Part shown: positions 63,244 to 64,000 of the stretch, one piece after another
Layout: every line of letters begins with the position of its first letter
Numbering within the stretch: the first letter of the stretch is position 1
Assembly (NCBI GenBank): GCA_018335755.1
Contig: JAGXRK010000001.1
Coordinates: forward strand, 372,001 to 436,000
DNA: 64,000 nucleotides
Direction of reading: 5' to 3'
From: Ignavibacterium sp.
Lineage (GTDB): Bacteria > Bacteroidota > Ignavibacteria > Ignavibacteriales > Ignavibacteriaceae
Notes under the pieces: model-generated
The model's input: the letters and a program-made list of their open reading frames with translations, nothing else
The model's database searches: none
What the model was told of the DNA's origin: nothing
Translations under genes and position numbers: made by a program

Positions 63244-63892
63244 AGAAATTAAACAGCGTACTTTAAGATTTTTTGGTTATCTGTTTTTAACTCAAACCGT
63301 CAATTTGTTATGTAAATCTTTAAGGATAAACTTTAAGAATAAAGAAGTTATTGAAAAATTGGAATCAGAGAATAAGAACTATGTAGTTGCATTCTGGCAT
63401 GAAACAATGCTGCTTTCGTGGTATTTGCATGGCAGAAATAGCACAGCAGCATTAACCAGCAAAAGTAAGGATGGTGATTTGCTCGCAAGACAGTTAAAAC
63501 ATTGGGGTTATGAAGTGGTGAGAGGTTCAAGCAGTAAGGGCGGTGATGTTGCACTTGGAATTATGATCGATTATGCAAAGAATAGATATTCAATTGCTGT
63601 AACACCTGATGGTCCACGTGGTCCGATTCATAAATTTAAAGCTGGTGCTGTAATCACAGCAAAAAAAAGCGGAGTGCCACTGGTTTTATTGGGTGTGGCA
63701 TTCAAAAGAAAAAAACTGCTGAAAAGCTGGGATAGATTTCAGGTCCCTGTTTTTTTTACTAAAGCAAATGCGATTTACTCTGATCCGATTTACATTGACA
63801 GAAACCTAAGTTATGAAGAAACGTCAGAAGTGATTAGTGATTGTGAAAATAAATTGATCGAACTGCAAACTGAAGCCGGAAGGTTTTCTTAG
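63233..63892 (+). CDS. DUF374 lysophospholipid acyltransferase-like protein
   Basis: 219 residues. PlsC-like acyltransferase fold: the catalytic HxxxxD-type block is reduced to FWHETMLLSWYLHG, followed by SKSKDGDLLARQLKHWGYEVVRGSSSKGG and TPDGPRGPIHKFKAGAV. DUF374 proteins are linked to lipid A acylation by gene neighbourhood, and here the gene lies between lpxB and lpxK. Cytoplasmic face of the inner membrane. Confidence 0.88.
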   Translation: MKLKEIKQRTLRFFGYLFLTQTVNLLCKSLRINFKNKEVIEKLESENKNYVVAFWHETMLLSWYLHGRNSTAALTSKSKDGDLLARQLKHWGYEVVRGSSSKGGDVALGIMIDYAKNRYSIAVTPDGPRGPIHKFKAGAVITAKKSGVPLVLLGVAFKRKKLLKSWDRFQVPVFFTKANAIYSDPIYIDRNLSYEETSEVISDCENKLIELQTEAGRFS

Positions 63893-63894
63893 AA

Positions 63895-64000
63895 ATGAAT
63901 TTATTAAGATTCATCCTGCTGCCCTTTGCACCTGTTTACGGGTTAGTAATCCGTATCAGAAATATGTTCTTTGATAAAAATGTTTTTAAGTCTGTTAAGG
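63895..64000 (+). CDS. lpxK: tetraacyldisaccharide 4'-kinase LpxK, 5' end (runs off the window)
   Basis: The first 35 codons begin MNLLRFILLPFAPVYGLVIR and continue IRNMFFDKNVFKSVK, matching the LpxK start (LLxPLSxLYGxxxxLRNxxYDxGxxKS). It is 2 bases after the DUF374 stop and completes the lipid A block. Confidence 0.85.
   Translation, partial: MNLLRFILLPFAPVYGLVIRIRNMFFDKNVFKSVK

Noticed and set aside
1..64000. Prophage, insertion sequence or integrative element
   Set aside because: No transposase, integrase, phage or conjugation gene was seen; the only mobile-looking features are small palindromes.

Overview
The window comes from a Gram-negative, AT-rich, anaerobic or facultatively anaerobic bacterium, most likely of the Ignavibacteriota (Bacteroidota/Chlorobiota group). 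Three secreted proteins end in type IX secretion (T9SS) C-terminal domains, two of them with the NYPNPFNPSTTIKF form, and a gingipain-like C25 peptidase is one of these. There is a lipid A block (lpxB, a DUF374 acyltransferase, lpxK), small REP-like palindromes fill many gaps, and the coding style is AT-rich with purine-rich ribosome binding sites. The placement is inferred from gene content; no rRNA or tRNA is present.

Region 1 (1-11712): the 3' part of an alpha-2-macroglobulin gene, then hydF ([FeFe]-hydrogenase maturation GTPase). Next comes a trimeric NAD-linked [FeFe] hydrogenase, hydC-hydB-hydA, with a large HydB carrying extra Fe-S domains. It is followed by a hydrogenase-like H2 sensor fused to a histidine kinase, a receiver-only protein and a receiver-PAS-kinase hybrid. 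Good -24/-12 (sigma-54) promoter candidates precede hydF and hydC. REP-like palindromes separate the genes of this cluster.

Region 2 (11749-17895): two T9SS cargo proteins, a C25 peptidase and a YCF48-like beta-propeller, whose last ~80 codons and terminators are nearly identical copies. A small membrane protein and a lipoprotein follow.

Region 3 (18028-23935): a second hydrogenase operon, REC - hydC - hydB - hydA, then a membrane histidine kinase. A small TM1266-like protein (putative iron-only hydrogenase regulator) lies convergent. HydB2 lacks both Fe-S extensions of HydB1, and HydA2 carries TSCSPGW where HydA1 has TSCCPGW. The two enzymes therefore probably differ in electron partners.

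Region 4 (24117-30433): an NtrC-type activator and its sensor kinase, flanked on both sides by short secreted proteins with EF-hand/TSP3-like Asp motifs. One side adds an outer-membrane barrel candidate and the other a ferritin-like DUF2202 lipoprotein. Each small-protein gene has a sigma-54-like promoter. rpoN itself is at 42879-44345.

Region 5 (30593-41352): an envelope electron-transfer candidate set. It holds a pentaheme cytochrome c with one CX3CH site and two proteins with a single N-terminal heme motif followed by a beta-barrel (Cyc2-like layout). It also has a desaturase strikingly like eukaryotic sphingolipid delta-4 desaturase, a zinc-ribbon protein, and a giant lamin-tail-domain secreted protein.

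Region 6 (41395-64000): housekeeping. An SDR; the operon DUF3109-rpoN-methyltransferase-hslV-hslU; the reverse-strand operon queC-queF-glnD-murI; and the operon tpiA - GH2-like membrane protein - smc - T9SS protein - HAD phosphatase - methyltransferase - lpxB - DUF374 - lpxK, which runs off the window.
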